Counted from the stretch's first letter, positions 27,601 through 36,471 are shown. The stretch is DNA of 64,000 bases from Lachnospira rogosae (GCF_040096455.1 NZ_JBBMER010000007.1:62001-126000); one strand, 5' to 3'. Notes: generated from the sequence alone by a model not told the origin. Program-made: numbers and translations.

Positions 27601-28310
27601 ATTTCTGTAAGAATCATCCATTCTGGCTTAGTACCAGCAGCAATGAACGCATCCATAACTTCAATTCTCTTAATAAGTCTTGCAGCCTTCTGTGAAGTAG
27701 TAGTAGCAAGCTCTTCCTTGAGCTTAGCTACTTCTTCTTCAAGGTTGACGTTGTGAAGAAGCTCTAAAATAGCCTCAGCACCCATTCCAACTCTGAATGT
27801 ATTACCATACTGATCATAAAGATCTCTGTACTCAGTTTCTGTAAGAATCTTCTTGAATGGTATATCTGTTTCGCCTGGATCAATTACGATATAAGAAGCG
27901 AAGTAAAGTACCTTCTCAAGATTCTTAGGACCTATATCAAGGATAAGGTCCATACGGCTAGGTATTCCCTTGAAATACCAGATATGTGAAACTGGAGCAG
28001 CAAGGTGGATATGACCCATACGATCTCTACGTACACTTGCCTTAGTAACCTCAACACCACACTTATCACATACGATGCCTTTATCTTTAATCTTCTTATA
28101 CTTACCGCAATGACACTCCCAGTCTTTGCTAGGTCCGAATATTCTTTCACAGAACAGACCATCTCTTTCTGGCTTTAAAGTTCTGTAATTGATAGTCTCA
28201 GGCTTAGTTACCTCGCCGTGAGACCACTCTAAAATACTCTCAGGAGAAGCAAGCTTTATCTGAATTTTATCAAATTTCATTGATTTATTTGACTTAATCT
28301 CTTCTGCCAT
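24606..28310 (-). CDS. rpoC: RNA polymerase subunit beta'
   Basis: This is the catalytic beta' subunit, 1234 residues. The N-terminal zinc site CHCG...CDKCG (about 66-84), the catalytic metal motif NADFDGDQMAVH, and the second cysteine cluster (CRSHIGVCAKCYG) are all present, as is the bridge/trigger region GEPGTQLTMRTFHTGGVAG. The C-terminus carries an acidic tail of about 45 residues. It lies 17 nt after rpoB. The Firmicute-type short form, without the large gammaproteobacterial insert, is seen. Confidence 0.99.
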   Translation of the reverse strand: MAEEIKSNKSMKFDKIQIKLASPESILEWSHGEVTKPETINYRTLKPERDGLFCERIFGPSKDWECHCGKYKKIKDKGIVCDKCGVEVTKASVRRDRMGHIHLAAPVSHIWYFKGIPSRMDLILDIGPKNLEKVLYFASYIVIDPGETDIPFKKILTETEYRDLYDQYGNTFRVGMGAEAILELLHNVNLEEEVAKLKEELATTTSQKAARLIKRIEVMDAFIAAGTKPEWMILTEIPVIPPDLRPMVQLEGGRFATSDLNDLYRRIINRNNRLARLIDLGAPEIIVRNEKRMLQEAVDALIDNGRRNGRPVTGPGNRALKSLSDLLKGKQGRFRQNLLGKRVDYSGRSVIVVGPELKIYQCGLPKEMAIELFKPFVMRELVRRGLAENIKKAKKSVEHLETEVWDVLEDVIKEHPVMLNRAPTLHRLGIQAFEPILVEGKAIKLHPLVCTAFNADFDGDQMAVHLPLSVEAQAECRFMLLSPNNLLKPSDGGPVAVPSQDMVLGIYYLTQERPGVKGEGKIFKSVNEALLAYENGIITLHSKIKVKMTKTNAAGEEISGVVESTLGRFIFNEILPQDLGYVDRSKEENLLLPEVDFHVGKKQLKDILQHVINTHGTTRTAEVLDDIKAMGYKYSTRAAMTVSISEMTVPPVKKQLIADAEKKVEQININYNRGRSTDEERYKNVIRVWQETDKTLLDALLSGLDKYNNIFMMADSGARGSNQQIKQLAGMRGLMADTSGHTIELPIKSNFREGLDVLEYFISAHGARKGLSDTALRTADSGYLTRRLVDVSQDLIIRETDCSVGKIIPGMYVYSFVNDRATNSSDAKEDILEPLQERITGRYLAEDIKDPATGEIIVAANHLVTPKRAAAIIKTGVTQVKIRTILTCRSHIGVCAKCYGSNLATGQAVQIGEAVGIIAAQSIGEPGTQLTMRTFHTGGVAGDNITQGLPRVEELFEARKPKSLAVLAEFGGVVSFSKTEKKTDIVITDDEGNSKAYPVSRDTRVKVQEGQVVVKGEEITEGSENPHDIVRILGVRAVQDYMLREVQKVYRIQGVDINDKHIELIVRQMLKKIVIESAGDSDFLPGSQVDTLEFTEVNEKLEEEGKRKATGTPIILGITKASLATNSFLSAASFQETTKVLTDAAINGKVDPLIGLKENVIIGKLIPAGTGMKRYQNVELDTATAYDEIEESDDEVLSFTEDSDETLDFTENVDTLDADVEVSDDADVTEDTEA

Positions 28311-28327
28311 TATAGTGCTCCCTTCTA

Positions 28328-31300
28328 TTATTCTTCTATATTTCCGTCACCGTAATCATCATAGTCATCATCTAAGCTGTCATAATCGAAATCGTCATAT
28401 TCTGATCCGAGTTCTTCTATGGTTGCCTCACCGTCATCACCCTGCTTTTCTGCGTGATAACCTGCGTTCTTTAATTCATTTTCTTCATCACGGCTACTTC
28501 TCTTATAACCACCATCATCAAGAACCTTCTTGAAATCTGTAACTTCATATTCTGAACTTTCAAGAAGCTTAACTTCGTTATTGTCCTGATCAAGAACTCT
28601 TACATCAAGAGCAAGTGACTGAAGTTCCTTAAGGAGAACCTTGAATGATTCAGGAATTCCTGGTTCAGGAATGTTCTCACCCTTAATAATAGCTTCATAT
28701 GTCTTAACTCGACCAACAACATCATCAGATTTAACAGTAAGGATTTCCTGAAGTGTATAAGATGCACCATAAGCTTCAAGAGCCCATACTTCCATTTCTC
28801 CGAATCTCTGTCCACCAAACTGGGCTTTACCACCAAGTGGCTGCTGAGTTACAAGTGAGTAAGGACCAGTTGAACGAGCATGGATCTTATCATCAACAAG
28901 GTGATGGAGCTTTAAGTAGTGCATGAAACCGATAGTAACCGGACTATCGAAGTATTCACCTGTTCTACCATCGCGAAGTCTTACTTTACCATCTCTTCCG
29001 ATTGGAACGCCCTTCCATTCAGCTCTGTGAGCTCTGTTATCTGAAAGGAACTGGAATACGTCATCTCTTAAAAGATCCTTGTATTCAGCAGTAAATGTTG
29101 TCATATCAGCAGGATATTCTTCACCATTAGCTTCTGCATCTGCCTTTTCGCGTGCAAGCTCTTCATCATCAAATGGATGATTAGCATAAGCATTGGCCAT
29201 ATCAAGTGTATCCATAATATCATTCTCGTTAGCTCCATCAAAGATAGGTGTCGCTACGTTAAAACCTAATACTTTGGCAGCAAGGCTTAAGTGAATTTCA
29301 AGCACCTGTCCAATATTCATACGCGAAGGCACACCAAGAGGATTAAGTACAATATCAAGTGGACGTCCATTAGGAAGGAATGGCATATCTTCTACTGGAA
29401 GAACTCTTGAAACGACACCCTTGTTACCGTGACGACCAGCCATCTTATCACCTACAGAAATCTTTCTCTTCTGTGCGATATAGATACGGACATTCTTGTT
29501 AACACCTGGAGCTAATTCATCTCCATTTTCTCTTGTAAATACCTTAACTCCTACAACGATACCATAAGCACCGTGTGGAACTTTAAGTGATGTATCTCTT
29601 ACTTCTCTTGCCTTCTCACCAAAGATAGCTCTAAGAAGTCTTTCTTCTGCTGTAAGCTCTGTCTCACCCTTTGGAGTAACCTTACCAACAAGGATATCAC
29701 CAGCTCTTACCTCAGCACCGATACGAATGATACCATCTTCATCAAGATCCTTAACCGCATCTGAACCTGTAGAAGGTAAATCTCTTGTGATTTCTTCTGG
29801 TCCTAACTTAGTATCTCTTGCTTCTGTATCATATTCTTCTATATGAATTGATGTATAAACATCATCTCTTACTAATCTCTCACTAAGAAGTACAGCATCC
29901 TCATAGTTGTAACCTTCCCAAGTCATAAAACCGATAAGAGGGTTCTTACCAAGGGCAATCTCACCATTAGATGTTGAAGGACCATCTGCGATAACATCTC
30001 CTGCCTTAACCTCATCTCCCTTAAATACGATAGGTCTCTGGTTATAGCAGTTACTCTGGTTACTTCTTGAGAACTTTGTAAGCTTGTACTCGTGAACCTT
30101 TCCACTTGTCTCTTTTACAAGAATTCTGTTAGATTCTGATGAAAGTACAACACCATCTTCTTCTGCAACTACACATACACCTGAGTCACATGCTGTCTTA
30201 TTCTCTATACCTGTACCGATTACTGGTGCTTCTGTCATAAGAAGAGGCACCGCCTGACGCTGCATGTTAGAACCCATAAGGGCACGTGTACAGTCATCAT
30301 TCTGAAGGAAAGGTATCATAGATGTAGCCACTGAGAACACCATCTTAGGAGATACGTCCATAAGATCAATCATACTCTTATCGAATTCTGATGTTTCTTC
30401 TCTGTAACGTCCTGATACTGTATTCTTAACGAAGTATCCATTCTCATCTATCTCTGCATTAGCCTGTGCTACATGGAAATCATCTTCCTCATCTGCTGTG
30501 AAGTAATGTACTTCATCTGTAACTCTAGGATTCTTAGGGTCTGTCTTATCGATTATACGATAAGGTGCTTCGACAAATCCGTACTCATTAATTCTTGCAT
30601 ATGAAGCAAGTGAGTTAATAAGACCGATATTAGGACCTTCAGGTGTTTCGATAGGACACATTCTACCATAGTGTGTATAATGTACATCTCGAACCTCGAA
30701 ACCTGCACGATCTCTCGAAAGACCACCAGGACCAAGTGCTGAAAGACGTCTCTTATGTGTAATCTCAGATAATGGGTTATTCTGATCCATAAACTGAGAA
30801 AGCTGTGAACTACCAAAGAATTCCTTGATAGCTGCTGTTACAGGCTTGATATTAATTAATGACTGTGGTGAAATACCGCTTAAGTCCTGAGTTGACATTC
30901 TTTCACGAACAACTCTTTCCATTCTTGAAATACCAATCCTGAACTGGTTCTGTAATAATTCACCAACAGCTCTTATTCTTCTGTTACCAAGGTGATCAAT
31001 ATCATCCTTGTATCCAATGCCATACTCAAGGTGCATATTATAATTAATAGATGCAAGAATATCTTCTACTGTAATATGCTTTGGCATAAGGTCTGCTGTA
31101 TTCTTAGCAATAGCATCCTTGATATCATCAAGTGACTCATTATCAGCTAAAATCTGTGCAAGGACCGGATAATAAACAGCTTCGTTAATTCCTAATTCCT
31201 TAGCTTCTTCTGTTGTGATATCTACCCACTTAGTGATATCTACAGCAAGATTAGAAAGAACCTTAACTGTTCTCTTAGTAACCGCACCTTCTGCACCCTT

Positions 31301-32308
31301 TAATTCAGCAGCAATAAATACCGCTGAAACAGCTGCATTCTGAATCTTCTCAGCTGTTTCTCTTGTAAGCTTATCACCAGCATTAGCAAGAATTTCACCA
31401 TTGCCATCTACAACGTCTTCTGCAAGAATGTGTCCTGCAATTCTGTTTCTGAATGAAAGCTTCTTATTAAATTTATAACGACCTACTCTTGCAAGGTCAT
31501 ATCTTCTAGGATCAAAGAACATACCAGAAATAAGTGCTTCTGCACTCTCAACTGATAATGGTTCTCCTGGTCTTAACTTCTTATAAAGTTCAAGTACACC
31601 TTCCTGATAGTTAGTAGATGTATCCTTCTCCATTGTTGCAAGAAGCTTAGGCTCTTCACCAAATATGTCAAGAATCTCTGCGTTAGTACCAAAACCAAGT
31701 GCTCTTATAAGAACTGTAATAGGTACTTTCTTATTACGATCAACCTTAACATAGAATACATCGTTAGCATCTGTTTCATACTCTAACCACGCACCTCTGT
31801 TAGGAATTACTGTTGAACTGTAGAGGAATATCTTTCCATACTTATCCTTCTGTATATCATAATAAATACCAGGTGAACGTACCAGCTGGCTGACAATAAC
31901 TCGTTCTGCACCATTAATCACAAATGTACCGGTCTTAGTCATTAAAGGAAGGTCACCCATAAAGATTTCATGTTCGCTTATATCTTCGCTCTCTTTATTA
32001 TGAAGTCTTACACGTACCTTAAGTGGAGCTGCATATGTAGCATCCCTTTCCTTGCACTCTTCTATAGAGTACTTTCTCTCTTCCTCACATAATGCAAAAT
32101 CAACGAATTCAAGACTGAGCCTTCCGTTATAATCTGCAATTGGAGAGATGTCGCTAAAGACTTCCTTTAAGCCTTCATTTAAAAACCACTGGTAAGAATC
32201 TTTTTGTACTTCAATAAGGTTAGGCATCTCAAGAACTTCTTTCTGTCTTGAGTAACTCATACGCATCGATTTGCCTGACTTTACTGGACGTATTCTGTTT
32301 TTCTCCAT
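28328..32308 (-). CDS. rpoB: RNA polymerase subunit beta
   Basis: The beta subunit has 1326 residues, with the N-terminal RMSYSRQKEVLEMPNLIEVQ. The rifampicin pocket is GSSQLSQFMDQNNPLSEITH followed by KRRLSALGPGGLSRDRAGF, all wild-type residues, so sensitivity is expected. KLGPEEITRD and GGKAQFGGQRFGEMEVWALE are conserved. A C-terminal acidic, Asp/Tyr-rich tail (about 30 residues) mirrors the one in beta'. A possible weak promoter (TTGCAC-17-TAAATT) lies in the 110 nt upstream, after the rplL terminator. Confidence 0.99.
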   Translation of the reverse strand: MEKNRIRPVKSGKSMRMSYSRQKEVLEMPNLIEVQKDSYQWFLNEGLKEVFSDISPIADYNGRLSLEFVDFALCEEERKYSIEECKERDATYAAPLKVRVRLHNKESEDISEHEIFMGDLPLMTKTGTFVINGAERVIVSQLVRSPGIYYDIQKDKYGKIFLYSSTVIPNRGAWLEYETDANDVFYVKVDRNKKVPITVLIRALGFGTNAEILDIFGEEPKLLATMEKDTSTNYQEGVLELYKKLRPGEPLSVESAEALISGMFFDPRRYDLARVGRYKFNKKLSFRNRIAGHILAEDVVDGNGEILANAGDKLTRETAEKIQNAAVSAVFIAAELKGAEGAVTKRTVKVLSNLAVDITKWVDITTEEAKELGINEAVYYPVLAQILADNESLDDIKDAIAKNTADLMPKHITVEDILASINYNMHLEYGIGYKDDIDHLGNRRIRAVGELLQNQFRIGISRMERVVRERMSTQDLSGISPQSLINIKPVTAAIKEFFGSSQLSQFMDQNNPLSEITHKRRLSALGPGGLSRDRAGFEVRDVHYTHYGRMCPIETPEGPNIGLINSLASYARINEYGFVEAPYRIIDKTDPKNPRVTDEVHYFTADEEDDFHVAQANAEIDENGYFVKNTVSGRYREETSEFDKSMIDLMDVSPKMVFSVATSMIPFLQNDDCTRALMGSNMQRQAVPLLMTEAPVIGTGIENKTACDSGVCVVAEEDGVVLSSESNRILVKETSGKVHEYKLTKFSRSNQSNCYNQRPIVFKGDEVKAGDVIADGPSTSNGEIALGKNPLIGFMTWEGYNYEDAVLLSERLVRDDVYTSIHIEEYDTEARDTKLGPEEITRDLPSTGSDAVKDLDEDGIIRIGAEVRAGDILVGKVTPKGETELTAEERLLRAIFGEKAREVRDTSLKVPHGAYGIVVGVKVFTRENGDELAPGVNKNVRIYIAQKRKISVGDKMAGRHGNKGVVSRVLPVEDMPFLPNGRPLDIVLNPLGVPSRMNIGQVLEIHLSLAAKVLGFNVATPIFDGANENDIMDTLDMANAYANHPFDDEELAREKADAEANGEEYPADMTTFTAEYKDLLRDDVFQFLSDNRAHRAEWKGVPIGRDGKVRLRDGRTGEYFDSPVTIGFMHYLKLHHLVDDKIHARSTGPYSLVTQQPLGGKAQFGGQRFGEMEVWALEAYGASYTLQEILTVKSDDVVGRVKTYEAIIKGENIPEPGIPESFKVLLKELQSLALDVRVLDQDNNEVKLLESSEYEVTDFKKVLDDGGYKRSSRDEENELKNAGYHAEKQGDDGEATIEELGSEYDDFDYDSLDDDYDDYGDGNIEE

Positions 32309-32420
32309 TGACGTTTCACCCCTTAGTTTTCTTTACTTTACATTAATTTATTACATTATCGATATGCGTGCAAATACTATGCACACCATACCATAATAGT
32401 GCATTATTCATAGTAACAAA

Positions 32421-32458
32421 AAAAGTTCCAGCTGTCAATACAACAACTGGAACTTTTT
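32421..32458 (-). terminator. rplL terminator
   Basis: A 12-bp stem AAAAAGTTCCAG/CTGGAACTTTTT with flanking T-run lies 140 nt after the rplL stop. It separates the rplJL unit from rpoBC, though read-through to rpoB is common in bacteria. The rest of the 291-nt rplL-rpoB gap shows nothing else firm. Confidence 0.9.
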
Positions 32459-32599
32459 CATATTTTATATAATATACCAAATATGCTTCAAAAAATCAAG
32501 TGATTATTCAGCATACCGCAATATATTAAAAATTCTGTTCATATATGCTATGCCATACTGCATATATATGTCAAGCAAGTATCAAACTGACAATCTGAA

Positions 32600-32965
32600 T
32601 TACTTAAGAGTAACCTTAGCACCTTCAGCTTCAAGCTTCTTCTGGATTTCTTCAGCTTCTTCCTTAGAAGCACCTTCCTTAACAACCTTAGGAGCGCCAT
32701 CAACAACTTCCTTAGCTTCCTTTAATCCAAGACCTGTGATTTCACGAACAACCTTGATAACCTTAACCTTGTTAGCACCAGCTTCTGTAAGTTCTACGTC
32801 AAATTCTGTCTTTTCTTCAGCTGCTGCACCTGCTGCTGCACCTGCTGCTACAACAACACCTGCTGCTGCAGAAACACCAAATTCTTCTTCACATGCTTTA
32901 ACTAAATCATTTAATTCTAATACTGATAAACCTTTAATAACTTCGATAATTTCCTGAGTAGTCAT
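32600..32965 (-). CDS. rplL: 50S ribosomal protein L7/L12
   Basis: This is the stalk protein that recruits translational GTPases. The 121 residues comprise an N-terminal dimerisation domain (TQEIIEVIKGLSVLELNDLV), an alanine-rich hinge (AAGVVVAAGAAAGAAA) and the C-terminal domain (IKVVREITGLGLKEAKEVVD). It lies 99 nt after rplJ. That spacer holds a CAGG/CCTG-closed hairpin with a TGAC/GTCA core (about 33012-33035). Confidence 0.99.
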   Translation of the reverse strand: MTTQEIIEVIKGLSVLELNDLVKACEEEFGVSAAAGVVVAAGAAAGAAAEEKTEFDVELTEAGANKVKVIKVVREITGLGLKEAKEVVDGAPKVVKEGASKEEAEEIQKKLEAEGAKVTLK

Positions 32966-33064
32966 TATTATAATCTCCTTTTTAATAGTCTTTTAATTAA
33001 GTTTCGTGGCAGGCTGACATAGTCACACCTGTCCGTCAATAATCATACTGATTATGCCGCGTAA

Positions 33065-33559
33065 TTATGCAACCTCTTCGTTCTTCTCAGCAATCTGCTT
33101 AATAACACGAGCAAAGTTTGTAATAGGTGACTGGATGCTTCCAAGGAACTTAGCAAGAAGTTCATCTCTTGAAGGAATGTTAGCAATAGCTGCGATTCCA
33201 GTAGCATCATAGTAAGTACCTTCAACAACACCACACTTAAGTTCAAGCGCATCTGCTGTCTTAGCAAAGTTAGCTAAAACTCTTGCTGGAGCTGTAGCAT
33301 CTTCCTTGCAGATTGCAATAGCGTTAGGTCCTTCAAGAACTTCTGCCATTGGCTCGAACTCTGTACCTGCAATTGCTCTCTTTACTAAAGTATTCTTATA
33401 AACCTTGTAAACAACACCAGCTTCTCTTAACTGCTTACGAAGCTGTGTATCCTGCTCAACAGTTAAGCCACGGTAGTCAACTACCACAACGCCCTGAGCG
33501 CCTTCTAAGCTTGCTTTGATTTCGTCTACGATAGGCTGCTTAAGTTCTACTTTTGCCAT
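33065..33559 (-). CDS. rplJ: 50S ribosomal protein L10
   Basis: L10 is the stalk base, which binds 23S rRNA and carries L7/L12 dimers; the L10-L12 complex represses its own operon. The 164-residue product begins with the typical KQPIVDEIKASLEGAQGVVV and has the C-terminal helix ARVIKQIAEKNEEVA for L12 binding. It is preceded by AGGAGG, a TATCTG-GCGA-CAGATA hairpin and the L10 leader. Confidence 0.98.
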   Translation of the reverse strand: MAKVELKQPIVDEIKASLEGAQGVVVVDYRGLTVEQDTQLRKQLREAGVVYKVYKNTLVKRAIAGTEFEPMAEVLEGPNAIAICKEDATAPARVLANFAKTADALELKCGVVEGTYYDATGIAAIANIPSRDELLAKFLGSIQSPITNFARVIKQIAEKNEEVA

Positions 33560-33681
33560 GAATATTTACCTCCTGTTAGATTATATCTGTCGCCAGATAA
33601 TATTCTGCCCAGACGTACATGTATCAGGCTCATTCAACAACAACCATAACACTTTAAGTATTATGCTTCATTGCTCTAACA

Positions 33682-33714
33682 AAAAAGTCCTTCTATCTAT
33701 AAGACAGAAGGACT
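33682..33714 (-). terminator. L10 leader attenuator
   Basis: AGTCCTTCT/AGAAGGACT forms a strong stem followed by six T, about 125 nt before the rplJ start and just after the L10-binding element. This is the intrinsic terminator used in attenuation of Firmicute rplJL operons. Confidence 0.88.
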
Positions 33715-33744
33715 GAATAAACTGATAATCAATGCTTTACGCAT

Positions 33745-33805
33745 TAAGTCTGTCCTCGGTAGGCGTATTACCTTTAACCCTTTCGGGACCTGCTGTCTTA
33801 GGCAA
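33745..33805 (-). ncRNA. Ribosomal protein L10 leader
   Basis: The transcript segment contains the conserved L10-leader core: TAAGACAGCAGGTCCC, a GAAA-capped stem, GGTTAAAGGTAATACGCCTA, then CCGAGGACAGACTTA closing the helix. It mimics the L10(L12)4 binding site of 23S rRNA, with a kink-turn. Excess complex binds it and favours the downstream terminator. Established family; match judged by eye. Confidence 0.9.
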
Positions 33806-33912
33806 AATGTGAAATCACTTTCACTTTAATTATATTATGAAACCATCGCATCAATCTGATACAGATTATAAATCTATATCCAAATCAACCAGATAGTAAC
33901 ACAAACATTGAT

Positions 33913-33942
33913 AGTATACTATCATAATATATTGGTTGTCAA
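33913..33942 (-). promoter_or_regulatory. rplJL promoter
   Basis: Minus-strand TTGACA (33937-33942) and TATACT (33913-33918) have an 18-bp spacer. The -10 box sits in a perfect 14-bp palindrome, GATAGTATACTATC (33910-33923). Together with the hairpin at 34007-34030 after rplA, this marks rplJL as a separate unit. Confidence 0.85.
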
Positions 33943-34006
33943 CCGTTATTCACAAAGAATATATTAATTCTTCGTAATATTGCGTTGTATAACCCAAATC
34001 CTGCAA

Positions 34007-34030
34007 TAAGCTAATCCATTCATCAGCTTA
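34007..34030 (-). terminator. Hairpin after rplA
   Basis: TAAGCTGAT/ATTAGCTTA forms a 9-bp stem (one G-U) about 22 nt past the rplA stop. There is no strong U-run, so it is at best a weak terminator between the rplKA and rplJL units. Confidence 0.4.
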
Positions 34031-34051
34031 CATATGATTAATTAATTATAA

Positions 34052-34747
34052 TTAACCAACGTACTTAGCTGTGCTAACCTTTACACCAGGACCCATAGTA
34101 GCTGTAAGAACAACACTCTTTAAATACTGTCCCTTAAGTGAAGTTGGTTTAGCCTTAACGATTGCATCCATAATAGCCTGGAAGTTGTCTGATAACTGCT
34201 CCTCTGTGAATGAAGCCTTACCAATTGGCACATGAATGATATTTGTCTTATCAAGTCTGTATTCGATCTTACCAGCCTTGATATCATTAACAGCTTTTGT
34301 TACATCCATTGTAACTGTACCAGCCTTAGGGTTTGGCATTAAGCCCTTAGGTCCGAGTACACGTCCTAAACGACCAACAACGCCCATCATATCAGGTGTA
34401 GCAACTACTACATCAAAATCAAACCAGTTATCATTCTGGATCTTAGGAATTAATTCCTCGCCACCAACGAAATCTGCTCCTGCTGCTTCAGCTTCTTCAG
34501 CCTTAGCACCCTTAGCAAATACTAATACCTTTACAGTCTTACCTGTTCCGTGTGGAAGAACAACAGCTCCTCTGATCTGCTGCTCAGCGTGACGTCCATC
34601 ACAACCTGTTCTGATATGAGCTTCAATTGTCTCGTCGAACTTTGCAACTGCACTCTTCTTAACTAAAGAAACAGCTTCAGTTGCTTCATATAATGTCTGG
34701 CGGTCAATATTCTTGGCTGCCTCAACGTATTTCTTTCCTCTTTTCAT
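34052..34747 (-). CDS. rplA: 50S ribosomal protein L1
   Basis: L1 forms the mobile stalk that guides deacylated tRNA out, and it represses its own operon in several bacteria. The 231-residue product has MKRGKKYVEAAKNIDRQTLY, the interdomain loop VGRLGRVLGPKGLMPNPKAG, and the C-terminal LKGQYLKSVVLTATMGPGVK. It is preceded by AGGAGG and a hairpin at 34774-34796. Confidence 0.99.
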   Translation of the reverse strand: MKRGKKYVEAAKNIDRQTLYEATEAVSLVKKSAVAKFDETIEAHIRTGCDGRHAEQQIRGAVVLPHGTGKTVKVLVFAKGAKAEEAEAAGADFVGGEELIPKIQNDNWFDFDVVVATPDMMGVVGRLGRVLGPKGLMPNPKAGTVTMDVTKAVNDIKAGKIEYRLDKTNIIHVPIGKASFTEEQLSDNFQAIMDAIVKAKPTSLKGQYLKSVVLTATMGPGVKVSTAKYVG

Positions 34748-34773
34748 TATATAAACCTCCTAGTGGTATTATC

Positions 34774-34796
34774 GGAAGGATTTCATCTTTCCTCCC
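34774..34796 (-). promoter_or_regulatory. Hairpin before rplA, possible L1 operator
   Basis: GGGAGGA pairs with TCCTTCC (7 bp, one G-U) around the loop AAGATGAAA, ending 26 nt before the rplA start in the 182-nt rplK-rplA spacer. L1 represses by binding mRNA stems with a GAUG-containing loop or bulge, so this resembles an L1 site. Judged by eye only. Confidence 0.35.
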
Positions 34797-34929
34797 ACAT
34801 ATTGAACAATCCCGAGATTAATTCTCAGCCACATGTTCTTCTATGAAAATCAACAAATTATAAAATAAAATCTTGTCTAAATGTCTTTAAAGACCTTTAG
34901 CAATCTTTATTCAAAGCCTCGTTATAGAA

Positions 34930-35355
34930 TTAGTCTTCTACAACAATACCCATACTCTTAGCAGTACCTTCAATCATTGAAGTAGCTGCTTCGATTGTAG
35001 CTGCATTTAAGTCTGGCATCTTAAGTTCAGCAATCTTCTGAACTTCTGCTCTCTTAATTGTAGCAACCTTATTCTTGTTAGGCACGCCTGAACCTGACTT
35101 AATATTGCAAGCCTTCTTAAGAAGAACTGCAGCAGGTGGAGTCTTTGTGATGAAGCTGAAACTTCTATCAGCATAAACTGTGATTACTACAGGGATAATT
35201 AAGTCGCCCTGATCTGCTGTCTTTGCATTAAACTGCTTTGTAAATTCTACAATGTTAACACCATGCTGACCAAGTGCTGGACCAACTGGTGGAGCTGGTG
35301 TAGCCTTGCCGGCAGGAATCTGTAATTTAATATAACCTGTTACTTTCTTTGCCAT
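34930..35355 (-). CDS. rplK: 50S ribosomal protein L11
   Basis: L11 forms the GTPase-associated centre with 23S rRNA and is the target region of thiostrepton. The 141-residue product has the proline-rich IPAGKATPAPPVGPALGQHG and the C-terminal RNA-binding domain (MPDLNAATIEAATSMIEGTA). It lies 71 nt after nusG, with AGGAGG before the ATG. Confidence 0.99.
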   Translation of the reverse strand: MAKKVTGYIKLQIPAGKATPAPPVGPALGQHGVNIVEFTKQFNAKTADQGDLIIPVVITVYADRSFSFITKTPPAAVLLKKACNIKSGSGVPNKNKVATIKRAEVQKIAELKMPDLNAATIEAATSMIEGTAKSMGIVVED

Positions 35356-35426
35356 TGTGGCACCTCCTAAATATAATGTGGTTTATGGCGGCTTTAAAGC
35401 CTCCCACTTCTTGTAAGACCTAAATC

Positions 35427-35960
35427 TTACAGTAATTTCACGTCTGTGAAATCAATCTCGACCGGTGTTTCACGACCGAACATCTCAACATTAATTGTAA
35501 CACACTGCTTGCCTTCATTAATGCTGACAATTTCTCCTACTGTATCCTCCCAGGCACCTGAAAGAATCTTGATTTGATCGCCTACCTTACCAGCAAACTC
35601 AACTACTGGCTTAGCTTCTTCATCATCAGAGCTGATTCCGAATGATCTTATCTCAGCTGGAGATAATGGTACTGGTTTAGATCCAGGACCAACAAACCCT
35701 GTTACGCCCCTAGTGTTTCTGACAACATACCAGCTGTCGTCATTCATCACCATCTTTACAAAGACATATCCAGGAAACGTCTTCCTCTGAACCGTCTTCT
35801 TCTTGCCGTCCTTAACTTCCACTACTGTTTCAAGCGGAACAAGAACTTCAAAAATCTGGTCCTGAAGATTTCTGTTTTCAACAGTTTTCTCGATATTAGC
35901 CTTAACCTTATTCTCATATCCTGAATAAGTATGGGCAACATACCATTTTGCTTCGTCCAT
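35427..35960 (-). CDS. nusG: Transcription factor NusG
   Basis: NusG binds RNA polymerase, affects pausing and links it to Rho or the ribosome. The 177-residue product has an NGN domain (WYVAHTYSGYENKVKANIEK, and PGYVFVKMVMNDDSWYVVRN) and a C-terminal KOW domain (VGDQIKILSGAWEDTVGEI). It lies 15 nt after secE, the conserved order. Confidence 0.98.
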   Translation of the reverse strand: MDEAKWYVAHTYSGYENKVKANIEKTVENRNLQDQIFEVLVPLETVVEVKDGKKKTVQRKTFPGYVFVKMVMNDDSWYVVRNTRGVTGFVGPGSKPVPLSPAEIRSFGISSDDEEAKPVVEFAGKVGDQIKILSGAWEDTVGEIVSINEGKQCVTINVEMFGRETPVEIDFTDVKLL

Positions 35961-35975
35961 CTGATCACCTTTTCC

Positions 35976-36179
35976 TTACTTTACAATGAATTCAATTCCA
36001 AAGCGAACAATCAAGTCCACAACTGAAATAATTACACCTAATAATACGGATACAACCAATACAGCGATGGTTTCCTTTGTAAGTGACTTCTGGTCTGGCC
36101 AAATAATCTTAGAGAACTCTGCCTTTAAGCCCTTGAACCAGCTCTTTTTCTGTTTTTTTGTCTTAACAGCTTCACTCAT
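35976..36179 (-). CDS. secE: Preprotein translocase subunit SecE
   Basis: This small membrane subunit stabilises SecY. The 67-residue product has a lysine-rich N-terminus, the conserved amphipathic segment WFKGLKAEFSKIIWPDQKSL, and one membrane helix (IAVLVVSVLLGVIISVVDLI). It is in the rpmG-secE-nusG order typical of Firmicutes. Confidence 0.96.
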   Translation of the reverse strand: MSEAVKTKKQKKSWFKGLKAEFSKIIWPDQKSLTKETIAVLVVSVLLGVIISVVDLIVRFGIEFIVK

Positions 36180-36201
36180 CTTAATACCTCACTGATACCA
36201 A

Positions 36202-36351
36202 TTACTTTGTTTCCTTGTGTAATGTGTGTGACTTACAGAACTTGCAATATTTCTTTGTTTCCATTCTGTCCGGATGAGCTTTCTTTTCCTTAGTCATGTT
36301 GTAATTGCGCTGTTTACACTCAGTACATGCCAATGTTATCTTTACTCGCAC
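36202..36351 (-). CDS. rpmG: 50S ribosomal protein L33, GTG start, zinc-binding
   Basis: This 49-residue protein begins (M)RVKITLACTECKQRNYNM and ends KSHTLHKETK. Two CxxC pairs (CTEC and CKFC) show it is the zinc-binding form. The start is the GTG at 36351, eight nt after a perfect GGAGG. A GTG at 36360 overlaps that site and is rejected. It is the first gene of the rpmG-secE-nusG-rplK-rplA unit, 22 nt before secE. Confidence 0.95.
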   Translation of the reverse strand: MRVKITLACTECKQRNYNMTKEKKAHPDRMETKKYCKFCKSHTLHKETK

Positions 36352-36471
36352 AACTTCCACCTCCAATTATTTATTTTGCAGGTGTTATTAACACCAATTG
36401 GTTTTTCTTTAATACCTGAACTGTTGGGTAAGTTTCGGGCATAAAAAAAAGACCGCTTCCATAGCCAGCCT
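36352..36471 (-). promoter_or_regulatory. Leader of the rpmG-secE-nusG unit
   Basis: The ~115-nt leader contains a GGTGTT/AACACC hairpin (36381-36395). An outer pairing of CCAATT (36396-36401) with AATTGG (36363-36368) overlaps the GGAGG ribosome binding site of rpmG, so the site could be hidden in a stem. A run of eight T lies near 36443-36450 with only a weak hairpin before it. Regulation of rpmG translation is possible but not shown. Confidence 0.4.
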
